From positions 496,001 to 560,000 of the forward strand of contig JASFXZ010000028.1 of NCBI GenBank assembly GCA_032209605.1: 64,000 nucleotides of DNA, written 5' to 3'. Positions 40,201 through 52,738 of the stretch are shown in pieces (position 1 is the stretch's first letter; each line of letters opens with the position of its first letter). This DNA comes from Mactromeris polynyma (Eukaryota > Mollusca > Bivalvia > Venerida > Mactridae). The notes below the pieces were generated by a model, which ran no database searches, was not told the DNA's origin, and saw only the letters and a program-made list of their open reading frames with translations. The translations under genes were made by a program, and so were the position numbers.

Positions 40201-43200
40201 TATTGAAATAACGAAAAGTAGTGGTAATGTAATGAATGTCTGGCGAAAATATCAGCTGTCATAATAAGACTGATGTCACAATATGAAAATGTTGTATTAA
40301 ATACTGGAAAAGGTTTTATTCAGTTTATTGCGAGCACGGTTAAGTTGTTTAATATTCATCGAATATTGTTTTATTTTATCACAAACAGTTTATCAACATG
40401 TGTATATAAGTGCATTACAATATTTATGGCTTTATAGATCATTTTATCTATCGTTCAAAGAGTTTGCATTCAAACCAAAGCGGATGGGTTGGTGTTCATT
40501 CATCCGGTGTGTTTCTTTTCATAAAGGCGTCGTTAATTACGTAATGAAATGGAAATCAGTAATTTGAATAAGATCGCAAAATAATGGTTGCATCAACTCG
40601 ACACAACACGATACCTGAATGCATTCAAACGTCAAATCAGTCGGTTCAAATAGATCATAAACAAGCCGACGTCAACTGAATGTCAATAAAGTAACATCTA
40701 AACATATTAATTGGCGGCAATATTTAGTTCACTGATTCAAAATATCTCGAGCAGTTCGACAGCTTTGTCTGAACCTGTAGAAATAAATTTCCTTCAATAA
40801 TAATTTTGTGCCGACAGTATTAATTATTTTACATATTGTTTTTACGATGAGTTTTATCATATTAAAAGTGAACACAATGAATATGCGATCTAAATAAACA
40901 GACATCATATCAGCGACTACCCTTGCACTTCCTCAGTACCTAATTTTTGTAGACTGTTGTTTTCCCGGGGTCTGCGTAGGGAGGCATTGTCCTATGCATG
41001 TGATGGGGAATCCCTGTAACAACTTAATCTCTTTACCTTTGTTTACGATATATAAAGTAACCGGTGTTTAAAAGCTTTGGCACCATCTATTGAGCGATAA
41101 ACATGCTTGACCTTTGGAGCGCTGAATATTGAACTTTACTACAATGAGAAAATGAGCCCACCTGTGAAATTAATAAAGGTAGTCAGACAATGCATGGTAG
41201 TAGCCTTTAAATAGTATTACATGTTGTTGCTAACAATTTTGGATATTAGTGAGTAGAAAACATTTCTTTTGACGAAATAAAACTGACACGGCTTTCAGTG
41301 TAACCGTTCTTTACTTTGTTCACAATATCAATTTCACGGACTTGTGATGCTCAATAGGGAAATTGTAACAAATATGATGATATGCATCGTTGCTTTGTGC
41401 AAAACATATTTTCTTCCGCATTTACTAAATAAACTAGGATATAAAGAAAAACAGATTTGACAGTTTTTTATTTGACGTGTTTTAATTGTGAAGGTGTGGT
41501 GATTTACAATATTGTTATTATAGTTAGTAGACGACTAGTAGTGTACAACAACTTCTAAGTACATTCAGGGGTATGTGTGAGTAATACCTATTTAATGACG
41601 GTAAAATTTGTCAAGGTCAGCTTACGTAAACAAGACGATAGATTTACATAATTATTGATGTAACGATGCTTTTCCCCGCCTTTGTGTGATATGGTGTATA
41701 ATTTAAAAGGGACTTCCAATTCCCGGCGATTAAAATATGATAGGCTCGTTTATTCCGACACCCGTGAAATAAAATTGTTAGGAATTTTCATCCTGATGAC
41801 ATGACTTGTGAGGATAAATACTACTGACCGAACTATTTTACTGACGGTTCCAAGGCTGTAAATCTATATATGAATATCATGTCAATATATGTTTTAAATA
41901 AACTTGTCCCCTCTCCATACATATTTGGCCTGAAAGTGTTTATTTCCACCTTCCTTCCGTGGCCAATTTGTTTTCATAGCTTGTCGTGTTTCGAATTACA
42001 TTTTCGTGGCGTGCCCAAATTAACTGCTTAAACCAGATGGGGGCATGCCATATTCGCACATCACCGTCAAATTACTAAACATAAGCTATTACGATTTGGA
42101 ATAGTGTTCCGGTGTAGGTCAGCAAGTATGTATACAAGGAAATCCAAAGTAAAATGTAAAAACGTATTGTCAAGTCGCGAACGACGTGAACTGGTTTCAA
42201 TGAGCGAGATCGAATTACATTTTTGTCATTTTTGACCAGCATTGGAGAAAAATAACATCGTTATTCGACCTTTTTCACAAACATTTCGAGTAGTCGTATC
42301 GATGATTCAATTCACAAAATGTCTAGTGCAAAATTTCAGACTTATTAAGATTATGAGGCCAAGTTTAAAACCCCAAGTCTGCATTTTGTTCAGTTCGAAT
42401 GTTCCAGAACAGGACTGTGGCCAGACAGTACAGACGCTTAAACATGATACTTCAGTGCAAGAATATCACTGATAAGGATTATATACACTACCATTTAGTT
42501 TGGTAATAGAATATCTAATGTAAACAAGACAACCGCAAGCTAATATTCAGTATGTACTGTAACATAAACATCGTAGTTCAATCTATCAGTTTTCTCATAT
42601 ATAACCGTTTGGTTATTGTAGTTAGGTGAATGTATTACATACATGTTTGTGAATAACATCCCAAGGGTTAATCGTTTTATTTACATACATTTATCTATGC
42701 ACATACCCACAGACAAAGCGAACTAAATAGAAACATTAAATTTGTACTAAACATTACGTTGTCCGTTTTCAGACTTGCAGATGCTGGATATTGTACCATT
42801 TATTACTCTTGCACACACAAATGTTCTACCTCAACGCAATACAAGACAAAGTGTGGAGTTTTTGGATGGAAGCGTTGTACAAGATACAGGTATCGTAGAA
42901 TTTATACTTTCAACCTTGACATCTATATGATATATCTATGACATAAATTATCAGCAACACATTTTATTTCTGATTAATTTGATTATAATGCTGTAGTAAA
43001 CCCAACGCAGTGAATGAATTGTTTAATCATTTCGGAATTATTACATTTATCAGTTAAAATAAATTAGTTTGCACCCTGTTATTTTTGTGATAAGATTCAT
43101 TCCGAGAAAGGGTACCTCAAACATCATAGTTCAAGATTATTTAGAAAGATGTGAGTCAATATATTATATAAACTGACAACACACATCAATGATCTATGTG

Positions 43201-46200
43201 GTAAATGAAGCCTTCCTTACTCCACTTTTCGTCTCTAAACATTATAAGTAATTTACATTTTAAGCCTTTTTTACTACTTTTTAAAATAAATATTCGCTTG
43301 CTTATTCACAGTACATACATGTATATATTTATTCAGATACGGAAATTATTTACAACATTTAAAAAAATAGCAGAAAATGAAAAAAACAGCTTAAATGTTG
43401 CACTAATTAGCTGAAGATCTTCATTCTTGACATCTTTGAGATTTTCATTGAATCACTTTCGAGCAGGACATTGTACGTTGTACGGGTTGTAAGAATTGTT
43501 ACTGATATCAATAAAGGGGCGAAATAACTAAGTTATTTTCTATCAAACAGTTATGTCCCTTTGGAGAATGTGAAATATTGTAATATGTTAAAAATTTCTT
43601 TCCAGTTTAATGACATTTATATAAAAGCAACATGCCATTTCTTCTCTTCACATATGTCTTCTTGATAGTTTCAAACCATCCAATTTGCTTTATTTTTATT
43701 TTACAAAAATACATTATGTTTCTGACAAGTTTTTAAATCGATAGCTATAGAAGGCTTTTGGTGACCTAGAGGACTTTCTAATTTATCGTTTTCATTACGA
43801 ACTGGGAATGCCCTAAACATTAATGTCATTAAATGTTTTCATAAGTGTTTTGATATCAGAAAGCGTCACAACCAACAGTTCTTCAGTGACAGCAAAGTAA
43901 TTTCGAAGAAAGTTGGAAGTTTCATATCTTATTACTTGCATATGAAATCCAATTCAGCGAAATAATGAGACATGTTTACATTTGAGAGCTGCTATGGGAT
44001 TTACAACATCTTCTGTCAGTGAGGTCATTTCAAGAAAACACAACATGTGATGTCACTATTTGCAAGCAGGAAGCAATATATACTCAATATGGTCATTATA
44101 TTTACTTATTGCCATATTGGGCAAATATACTTACTGTCAGTACATGATGACATCATTTCAAGAAGAGGTTGGAAATAGTACATCTGCGCTCAGATATTAA
44201 CTACATAAAACGAATAATTTTACTGAAATGCTGAAACACACCATGCCATTAATGATATCTCGGAAGAACTTCATTATTTATTTAAAAATTCGAACCTTCA
44301 TAAACAGACAATTCCCATGTAATTCTGGCGAGCTGATATTGATTATAATATATGTATATCGTATTTCAGAACTACATACCGCAGTTGTGCATCCAACTGC
44401 GAGAAGCAAGGTTGCTGTCAAGGTTACACCGGAAGTAATTGCCAAACACGTAAGTGAAGTAAAAAACAATATCAAATAATTATGCAAACCAAAGACGGAA
44501 ATTCAATAAAATTGCTAAATAGTTTGCGTCCCTGTTATTAACGTGTACATCTTTCTAATTTGATGTAAATATTATTAGTTTTATAGTATAAAAGCAATAA
44601 ATAATAATGCAAAAATGCAACCTCATTATAAAACGTGCACATATTATCATACTTCATGATAATTCACAGTTGTATATAAACCTATTACTGTTTAGGTTGT
44701 ACACTTACCTCTTTCCATTCACATTTGTCTAGCAACATGCTTTGGATCGACCAGCTGTCCTAACGATGGCAGATGTGCCTCACCAGACAAGTGTGAATGT
44801 ATTACAGGATTTTCCCCACCACGTTGCACAGGTTTGTCTGACAAAAGGACACATGTATAAATAATTTGCCCACGGGATATGTGTTTTAATTTTCCGCTCA
44901 CTGGCATCGAATCAGTGAAAGAAGGTATAATTTAATGGACGTCATGACCATGTGCAAATAAGAACCAACGATGGGCCTAGTAATAGTATGTATCACATCG
45001 AATTCATCGACAATATTCAGGCTTCAACTCGCTTAAGCATATTTGCTCTAATTTAATTGACACTACAACTTATAGAAACGATCATGAGTATACACTGAAC
45101 ACAATTTACAATCGGTCACTTATTTATTTGTCAAATTTTATAAATGAAATGCACTAATTTAGGTTTATTATCTGAGATAATACACAAATTTTCGCTATAA
45201 ACACACTAAACTGAATTGCGCCGCTTAGAAAGTGTCGGACTGTTAAACTAAGTGTCACAAATGAAATCAGTCACAATTCGTATTGTCCTGCACAAGTGGC
45301 GTACCTCGATGTGCCTGAATATGCGGTAGACGGAAAGGCTGAATCACCTCCCGCTAATAACGCGTTGCATTTAAATTACCGTGAACAACAATGACCGCAT
45401 TTTTGCTCGCAATGCCTGCCAAAATCATAATAGATCAACCATCGACCGACTTGAAGAACAGTCTTCACTTTTTCTCGAACCCCGTCCGGTTCTGGACCGT
45501 TTTCGCGGAATCATTACACATATGTAGACCTCTTGTTTGCCGTGCTGTTTAAGTTGCTGTACGAGAGCTGTCTCGGAGATGAGAGAGTCTTGATTTCTTG
45601 TAGTGACTCTCCATTTGGAGTTGCGGTGTCGATTAGAAGCACTTCCGATTTTGTTGTATTTTGCCCAAAGTGCCTGAATGTTCGAAAAGCACCTATGAAA
45701 CGAGGTCTTGATTGTGAGATGAAAAACTCATGATATGAAATAATTATAATCAATTCAAACCTGATAACCAAAACAAGGATGTACCTGTCGACATGAGGTT
45801 CCAACTGCCAACATTCCGACTGCTTGCGTTCGCTCTTGTAACGTCATTTGTAGCATTTTATGCGTTTCCTTATGGAATTTTTGTAAATGAACACTAACAC
45901 GTTTTTATAATTCGCATGCTGTTGCACCTGCAAAAATCCATTTTTATAAATGGTGAAGAACACATTTGTTTGCATAATAAATATTTTATCAAAACACGAA
46001 CGGTTGCAATATCGGGTAGATATATGGATATATATGTTACCCAGACATTACTTACGATATTGTACATGTTGTACTAGTGTTCTAAAGGGAATGCAGTATA
46101 ATTAAGTCTTTTATTTTTCTGATCATTGTTTCTTGAGTCTCACTTAGTCAATTTTTTTCTTTTAAGGGGAAAGCGTTCTATAAAATCTTATAATAAACTT

Positions 46201-49200
46201 ATAAGGTAACAACTTTCATAGAACACACTTGAAACTGTATTGTTCCGATTAATGTTCCGCTTAATGTTCTATACAGTTAGTGACCTTCACATTAACTATT
46301 TTGTAGGTATGTTATATATTCAACAATTAGAATATTACTATATCAGATATTGACGAATGTGCAACAGCGACTCACGGGTGTCAACATGACTGCATGAACA
46401 CATTTGGCTCGTACGAGTGTACCTGTAGACGTGGGTACACACTGGACTCTAATCTAAGAGCATGTCTTGGTGAGTATATCTTCAATTTATAATAAGGCGA
46501 TTCCACAAAAGCTATAATATTGTCTCGAACTTGAAGTATATAAATACTTGGTAAAGCATGTCACCGAAATATTCAGTGTGATATTTCAAAGTTAACATTT
46601 TTTTTTATCAGCGTTATATGTCATTTATTTGCTAAATTGTTTCGGTGGCGCTAATTTTCAACGAGAAGAAAAATATGCATGTACTTGATTAACATTGTAT
46701 ATAGTAGACAATAAAATCTTACGTGTGTACATCCAAACATTTCGATGTTTTTGTAACATAATTATATAATATCACATGTTTGGTGGTAGATGTCAATGAA
46801 TGTATATTGGACAACGGGGGATGCTCAACCAATTGTGAAAACACCGTGGGTTCCTACGACTGCTCATGCCGGGTTGGCTACTATCTGCATGTTGATGGAA
46901 TATCCTGCAACGGTAAGAAAATCATTTTTTTACGTATCATGACCATTGTAACCGACAAATATTTGAATTTGTCTGCAAAGCAAGAACAAATACAATATAA
47001 CTAAATCTACCATGTTGAATGACATGGTGTCTGTTGTTCTAAAAGGATAGTAAGGCGATATATGACTATAACGATGTTAATAACCTCATTAATTATATTA
47101 GCGTCTGCTTACTGCTATATATACCTAAATCAAAACAAAGTTCGCTTTTGTTTTGTTTGAAAAGCTGAATCGGTTGAAAGTTTGTATACGTGAATTATTA
47201 GACGCATACCAGTTACTGCATCGACCCATTACTATAAATCGGCAAATATTTGGCTTATTATTGCATAACATCCATATACATGTATGCGATTTTACGCGAT
47301 TTTGCAAAAAGCAATTTTAGAACAAATGCGAAGTCAGTCAAACATGCTTTTCAATACTTTGATATATATAATTAGAGGCAGTATACCGTGCTAGAATTTG
47401 ACATATTTCAAAACTTAAAATGCCAAGACTCTCAGATGGTCAACGTATTTACTCTTAAATGACTTAAACAGAGGTGACTCAGTTGTTTCTGTTTCACGGG
47501 CATTGGATTGCCACAGAAAGCAAACTTCACGACAGGTAATAGCAAATGGGACACTTGCCAATTGTCCGCGGTCTGGCAGGCCACGTGTCACTGACGTCAG
47601 ACTAGATCGACATATTGAACTGACGCACACCATACGTCGTATCCAAACCGCTTCCTCTTCATTGTGTCCATACCTTAAGGGAGTAAAAATGTGATCATAT
47701 GCACACAGGAGTGTCTGAAAAACAAAGTACTTGCTATTCCACAGACAAAGATGAATGCCGCCTGGGAACTTCAGAATGCTCTCATATATGTACAAACACG
47801 GAAGGTTCATATGAATGTTCTTGTGGCAGTGGATACGCTCTTGATATTGATGACTATAGTTGTATCGGTGGGTAACATTATCGTTATAAGAACTTATACT
47901 CATTCGTATTTCAAAGTTCGTATGTTAAAAACTGAATCCTCATATATTAGATCTCGGAAATGGCCTAAACTATTCCCTTGTATTGTTACAAGTATAGTAT
48001 AACTGCATTCTCTAGATAAGTTTACATATTTATCAAAATATCTGATCCAATGCAATTGTATTTTTAGTCATAAATAGTTGAAACAAATCACAAATATAAA
48101 TGTATTCTTTTGATAATAAATGATTTATACAAATTTAGTGCAAAACAGTATCAACACGTGTCCATTTTCTTGTGCTGGATATTCTCCTGAAATTATGGCC
48201 TATGTCAGCGAATACCAATCGTGGTAGTCGTGACTTGTCATCTGCTTGGATGCATGTTCAACATTTCCTCTTTAATTGGTCAGTTCTTACTAAGAGGTTC
48301 CAATTAGGCTTTCGTTGGATGATTTGATAGAAGCCGGTACTGGCGTTGACATTTCATCATTTCTGAGCGGTGGCATGGTAATACCATATCAAAATCTTAA
48401 TGTCAATTCCAACAGGGTTTGGTTGTAGTCCTAAGAAACTCCATGGACCACATTTTGTTAGTTCCAGTGCAACAGTCAATGCCAAATAATTCCCGATAAA
48501 CCACCCTAAAAGATATTCGTATTGGTAATACCCTGCAATACAAAGTATGGTTTATAGATATTACTTCATTTAGTATGAAATTATTATCACATAGGTTGAG
48601 AAATATGTATGTCATATGAAGGCCATCGCGAAATATCTCCATCCAGTGATGGACGGTTTATAACCTTGAACTCATAATCATCTCGTTTGTCGTATTTTAA
48701 GTAGACATGTCGTTATCTCAGTCACAACACCAGGCATTTTGTCAAATGTTTGCCTTTCAAAAGAGTTAAATATGTTGGATGCAATTAAGTCCTCATTGGT
48801 GAGAAACATTCAATGTAGTTCATGTTTTTCTTATTTACCTGTTGTTGATGCATTTCAGACGTAGACGAATGTGTAGATGGCTCAGCAACGTGTGATACGT
48901 ACTGCTTAAATACCGAGGGATCATATAAGTGTGATTGTAATGCAGGATACATGATTGATGAATTCAATAGATGTCACGGTATATTTATAGTGTTATCATG
49001 TTGATTGCAATTTGAGTATCCGCGTCCGTCTTAAAATATATGTAGTCTGTTTCCAAACTAAATACATATCGTTTACTATGTATTTTTTACTACTTTTAGA
49101 TCCACGTACCCCTTTTCTCACTCGAAATAGTGTAAACATGTGATAATGTACTTTATTGTGCATTTTCTTTATTGCGTGATGATAGCTACATGTAATAAGT

Positions 49201-52200
49201 ATTTATGTATAAGTTGCTGCTACATGAATCAATTGATGTGTATATGTTGGAAACTAATGAACTCTTAGCGATAAGGTGTGAGGATAGCTAGCTGTTAAAT
49301 GGATTGAACCACATCAGTTATTTTACTGACAGTTCCAAGACTGTACACTAATACTGAATGATTGTTCTCCTACATGTTATCAGATAAATGTTAAGTACTC
49401 GTGTTCCCTTGTACAATTCCTTGGCCTGCTATAATATAGCCCACTGTCTATCTACAGCCAACTTGCTTGTTTGGCTTGTATATTCCCTCTGGTCTATATT
49501 TTCAACGTCTTGGTGTCCCCTACAATCATCCATGTTTCTTTTTGATCATCAGACAAAGAATTCAATATTTCCCAAATTCCGTTGATATTTCCCCTTACAC
49601 CTCCTCAGCTATTAGCTGAAGGCATTGTCTTGTGAATGTGGAGTTCTCTGTTACAATTTAATCTTTCGTTTACAACGGCTTAAAGGTCTTACAACGTCGA
49701 AGGAGGTAAGTTAACATCTAGCATTTTTTTCTGGTTTTAGTTTTACCGTGTATAAAACTTTGACAGCACAAAATGTTATCAAAATAAGCAATATAATTGT
49801 GCTAACATGCTTTCCCAAATACACTTGCAGATATCGACGAATGCTTTAATGACTATGGTATATGCGATCAGATGTGTGTGAATGAACCAGGATCGTTTCA
49901 TTGTGAATGTACTAATGGATATCAATTGATTGGATCTTCAGATTGTTTTGGTATGTTTAATTTTACAAAATAATAACACTTTGAAAGACTATAATCATAT
50001 ACATTAATAGTTATACATGCTGTTACCAGGTTAAATTGCGGAATATATTATCTTTCTGTGTGCCACATTATATGAATCACAGACAGGATGCGTTTCCCAT
50101 AAACCCTGCAAACAACGTATATACCCTGTGTTGTTTACACCATAAGATACCTCAATACTCGCTTATTGCTATGTTAAGTGTCAAGCTTTTGTTCACATTA
50201 ATGTTATGAAACTGAAATGGACTCAAACTTAAAAACTATTTTTTATGTTTAAAATTTCAACATAATTGATGGATATATCTATTGAAAAAACAACATGCTG
50301 TATGATAACGATAACCTTGTTTAAGGAGTTTATCTGTAGGAAGTATGCTACGATTATTAGAATCTTGGAGGTTACTATTGTCTGTTAGAAAATTTATAAG
50401 TATATGTAATTGGAAAAGCCATATACTGTTGATTACGGAATATTAACATCTAGCGATGGAATTACCTTCATATAAAGTCCCGAAACGAGGCATGTGTGTC
50501 CAATGTTCTGGCTTTAAGAAGTTGTCACATAATTTGGGATATCTAAGTCACTCACAAAGTGGTTATGTCTTGGAACCATTATGTCTCCTTTGTGTTGCTA
50601 GGTATATATGAGTATTGTTCAGTTCGTAGAGTTTAAATATGAACATACATTTCAATTAATTCAGTAGAAAGATATGTTTCAATCTTTGTATTTGTTGACA
50701 TCAAATTGTTATTTTCTTATCTAATCTGTACTTGTAAATAATGGTAATGTAATTTGTTTATTTTCAGATATTAATGAGTGTGATGATGAAATCTCGGGCT
50801 GCTCAGATATTTGCATAAACGAAGAAGGGTCTTTTCGATGCACGTGTCCTAGTGGCTATTTCCTGACTGATAATAAGAAGACGTGCGCGGGTGTGTTTTG
50901 TAATTACGAGTAATCATATATTTTAATTGTAAAGTGAGTGCATGGTCATTGGTTGCAGACTTACCACAGTTTTATTTTAAACTGGGTACAAAAGAGATTA
51001 ATTTGAGTATAATTGTATAGCGTTGTCCTCGAACGTAACTATATCAGTTAAGGCTAATTTTGTTTAAACGTTTAACCTTCCAAAGAATGATATAATTTAT
51101 GCAGCACACATTTCAGTTCGAAGATTTGGGTAAATGTGTGTATATATATATATATATTAATATATATGCTTGAACAGAATTAGACGAATGCCTGGGCGTA
51201 GTATGTCAACATGAAGGAAAATGTTCAGATGGACTTCACAAATTTACATGTTTATGCACATCGGGATATACGGGCATTTATTGTGAAACAGGTAAATGAC
51301 TTTCATACTTGATTATGTTACATAAACTGTTAAAGAGAGATATATCTATTGAGAAATATCATATATCCCTGAGTATTTTAGAAGTCTTCTGACGAGAAAA
51401 GGCGACTCATTTTTCGCAAGATCCAGATGTATGTGAGCATGATTTGAATAAAAGAGAAACATACCAACACAATATAACTGCATATAGTAATATCGATGTA
51501 ACCTTCAAAAATGTTTCTATAATTACTTAACTAACACAATATTAAATAGTATTGTTCACTTTCAGATATAGACGAATGTGCAACGTACAATGGAGGATGT
51601 CAAGACAAGTGTACAGACACTGAAGGATCCTATTTCTGCAGCTGTTTTGACGCACGTCTGCTTCAAGACGATGGTCTTTCATGCAAAGGAGGTAATGCAA
51701 ACTTGTCAAACACTCTTTACTTGGTACACTTCTTCACTTGCTTTAACCACCAGGCTAATATCGAAGTTGGCTTGAGAAAATAGATTTTATTGGCTTACGA
51801 TGGTTAGATAAAATCGAATTATATATCTTGTTCAGGTGATCTTAGAAATTATATAATTGAATTATTAGATGATGACTATGATACCTTTGCTATGGTCCTC
51901 GCCAAACATCTCGGATGTATAAATATGTACGTACTTACGGAAATCGACCTTTAACATAATTGTCAATTATTACTATGAGTACAATTTAGTAATTTGCTAA
52001 TTAAAAACAAGGCCATATTTGTTCTTATTAAATACGCAACCAGCTTTAGTGAGAAGAAATGTATATTAATATGCACTGTTAAGTCCATATCTGTCGTTAG
52101 ATAGAGAAAACATTTGGTTATGAAATGGAACAGAACAATCATACCTGAGCTGAGTTACAGATGTTTTTTTATGTAATATTGTTTTTGACAGCTGACGATG

Positions 52201-52451
52201 ACAAAACTGTCTTTGAGAAATATTCTATACCTCGTCAACTGCTGCCAAAGCCATGCTTCGAAGTTCTTCTGACACGTTGCACCGAAGGGAGAGAAATAGA
52301 AATCAGACTCACGTCGACATCTGAGTGGTATACTTTGCTACAGTACCGCCAGCGTGACAGTTCCGCGTTTTCGTGTCATTTCTCTAACGCAAAACGAAAC
52401 ACGAACGCTTTATCGCAAAAAACGGGAAGCGTGAAACCGTTAAGCGTGTAG
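37230..52451 (+). CDS. Gene 2: EMI-like/EGF protein, truncated paralogue of gene 1
   Basis: Thirteen exons (37230-37273, 42773-42889, 44370-44449, 44733-44831, 46347-46469, 46790-46912, 47745-47867, 48859-48978, 49831-49950, 50768-50890, 51178-51291, 51566-51691, 52192-52451) total 1572 bases, 523 codons plus stop, with every phase matching. The product has a signal peptide, an EMI-like Cys-rich domain, a short EGF, eight EGF domains and about 85 final residues. Only the first 50 of these match gene 1; the rest are new sequence after a break at 52340. It lacks the Ig, the long EGF array and the membrane anchor, so it would be secreted. It could equally be a truncated pseudogene that is not expressed. 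The eight EGF exons pair one to one with those of gene 1. Confidence 0.72.
37274..42772. other. Gene 2 intron 1, about 5.5 kb
   Basis: This is the largest intron of gene 2. It holds an R2 repeat region near 40900-41130 with further blocks to about 42000 that resemble 5270-5870, and the R1 end motif AAACATATCGGG near 40105. No further exon is supported; the open frame 37348-37596 has no recognised domain. Confidence 0.5.
40900..42000 (+). repeat. R2-family repeat region
   Basis: The core GTAGGGAGGCATTGTCCTATG near 40975 (one base shorter when counted without flank) and the later block TTTACTGACGGTTCCAAGGC near 41838 occur in the same order near 5270 and 5650 in gene 1 and near 49320 in gene 2. 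This suggests one long composite repeat. Confidence 0.45.
42773..42889 (+). CDS. Gene 2 exon 2: EMI-like domain, first part
   Basis: This 117-bp phase 2-2 exon has acceptor GTTTTCAG and donor GTATCG. It encodes a Tyr/Cys-rich segment with [12 protein letters not shown] and [16 protein letters not shown]. Cys-G-x-x-x-W-x-R-C-x-x-Y is the pattern of EMI-like N-terminal domains in invertebrate multi-EGF proteins, which mediate multimer formation. Confidence 0.75.
44370..44449 (+). CDS. Gene 2 exon 3: EMI-like domain, second part
   Basis: The acceptor is GTATTTCAG (phase 2) and the donor GTAAGT (phase 1). It encodes [20 protein letters not shown] and a further GSNCQ; the CC-x-G-Y-x-G closing motif is the typical end of an EMI domain. 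Confidence 0.78.
44733..44831 (+). CDS. Gene 2 exon 4: short EGF domain
   Basis: This 99-bp phase 1-1 exon has acceptor TTGTCTAG and donor GTTTGT. The domain reads [13 protein letters not shown], then CECITGF and CTG, a non-calcium EGF of the type that follows EMI domains. The equivalent exon of gene 1 should lie just upstream of the window. Confidence 0.75.
45270..45480 (-). mobile_element. Tc1-like transposase catalytic-core relic
   Basis: On the minus strand this reads [20 protein letters not shown], then a stop, then a stretch ending [10 protein letters not shown]. These match the Tc1/mariner block around the second catalytic Asp (Q-D-N). Stops and frame changes show it is inactive. Confidence 0.72.
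46347..46469 (+). CDS. Gene 2 exon 5: cbEGF domain
   Basis: This 123-bp phase 1-1 exon has acceptor TATCAG and donor GTGAGT. The domain begins [12 protein letters not shown] and is the paralogue of 1407-1529. The donor is stronger here than the GTATGT of gene 1. Confidence 0.86.
46790..46912 (+). CDS. Gene 2 exon 6: cbEGF domain
   Basis: This 123-bp phase 1-1 exon has acceptor GGTGGTAG and donor GTAAGA. The domain begins [12 protein letters not shown] and is nearly identical to 1828-1950. Confidence 0.87.
47430..47690 (+). mobile_element. Tc1-like transposase N-terminal relic (intronic)
   Basis: The frame from 47503 reads [16 protein letters not shown] and then [20 protein letters not shown]. 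This is the second helix-turn-helix and the GRPR linker typical of Tc1-like transposases. Upstream, the first helix-turn-helix is visible only with frame changes. The matching relic in gene 1 is at 2430-2710. Confidence 0.8.
47745..47867 (+). CDS. Gene 2 exon 7: cbEGF domain
   Basis: This 123-bp phase 1-1 exon has acceptor TTCCACAG and donor GTGGGT. The domain begins [12 protein letters not shown]; a Lys replaces the usual hydrophobic residue at the second position of the calcium motif. Confidence 0.85.
48859..48978 (+). CDS. Gene 2 exon 8: cbEGF domain
   Basis: This 120-bp phase 1-1 exon has acceptor GCATTTCAG and donor GTATAT. The domain begins [12 protein letters not shown] and is the paralogue of 3877-3996. 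Confidence 0.86.
49600..49700 (+). repeat. R2 repeat core in the gene 2 intron
   Basis: The core GAAGGCATTGTCTTGTGAATG with flanking TCCTCAGCTATTAGC matches the region near 5920-6000 of gene 1 at the same intron position, so this copy predates the duplication. Confidence 0.5.
49831..49950 (+). CDS. Gene 2 exon 9: cbEGF domain
   Basis: This 120-bp phase 1-1 exon has acceptor ACTTGCAG and donor GTATGT. The domain begins [12 protein letters not shown] and is the paralogue of 6167-6286. Confidence 0.86.
50768..50890 (+). CDS. Gene 2 exon 10: cbEGF domain
   Basis: This 123-bp phase 1-1 exon has acceptor TTTTCAG and donor GTGTGT. The domain begins [12 protein letters not shown] and is the paralogue of 10258-10380. 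Confidence 0.86.
51178..51291 (+). CDS. Gene 2 exon 11: EGF domain (Notch-type spacing)
   Basis: This 114-bp phase 1-1 exon has acceptor GAACAG and donor GTAAAT. The domain begins [16 protein letters not shown] and is the paralogue of 10671-10784. A TA microsatellite (51140-51165) precedes the acceptor. Confidence 0.85.
51566..51691 (+). CDS. Gene 2 exon 12: cbEGF domain
   Basis: This 126-bp phase 1-1 exon has acceptor CTTTCAG and donor GTAATG. The domain begins [12 protein letters not shown] and is the paralogue of 11055-11180, with the same FDARLL loop. Confidence 0.85.
52192..52451 (+). CDS. Gene 2 last exon: truncated ectodomain with new tail
   Basis: After acceptor TTTGACAG the first 149 bases match 11609-11757 of gene 1 ([20 protein letters not shown] and on to EWYTLL). 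At 52341 the match ends abruptly and the frame continues for about 36 codons of unrelated sequence ([10 protein letters not shown]...) to a TAG at 52449. The tail has no recognised domain and no hydrophobic anchor. It is not possible to tell from the sequence alone whether it is translated. Confidence 0.6.
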
Positions 52452-52560
52452 CCAATGAAAATTCGGCATTTTCGCCTCTGTGGAAACGCGAAACCGTGAA
52501 AGCGTGTGGCCAATCAAATTGCCGCGTTAACCGTGTGACCAATCAAATTGCCGAATTAAA
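52341..52560 (+). promoter_or_regulatory. CCAAT-box cluster at the truncation junction
   Basis: Three CCAAT motifs at about 52452, 52510 and 52539 lie in a short internally repeated, CpG-containing block with the unit GTG(T/A)CCAATCAAATTGCCG. It lies about 200 bases upstream of a possible start codon at 52739. It may be the promoter of the downstream gene or simply part of a mobile element that created the break. Confidence 0.35.
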
Positions 52561-52738
52561 ATTCGTTCGGTTAAGAAATTTGGCGAAATAGAAGAACATG
52601 TTCTCCACATCTTCAACTAAATCGACTCCGATGAAAACAATCAAGTACGACATGGAATGGCGATGATTTTATCGGTAGTGACATGTGCATATGTTTGTTC
52701 GAAATAGTGGATTTTTGCTAGACTCGTGTGGAAGGAAG

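Noticed and set aside
47415..47903. 162-codon minus-strand open frame
   Set aside because: It is antisense to the Tc1 relic and to an EGF exon of gene 2 that is supported by splice sites and by its gene 1 paralogue.
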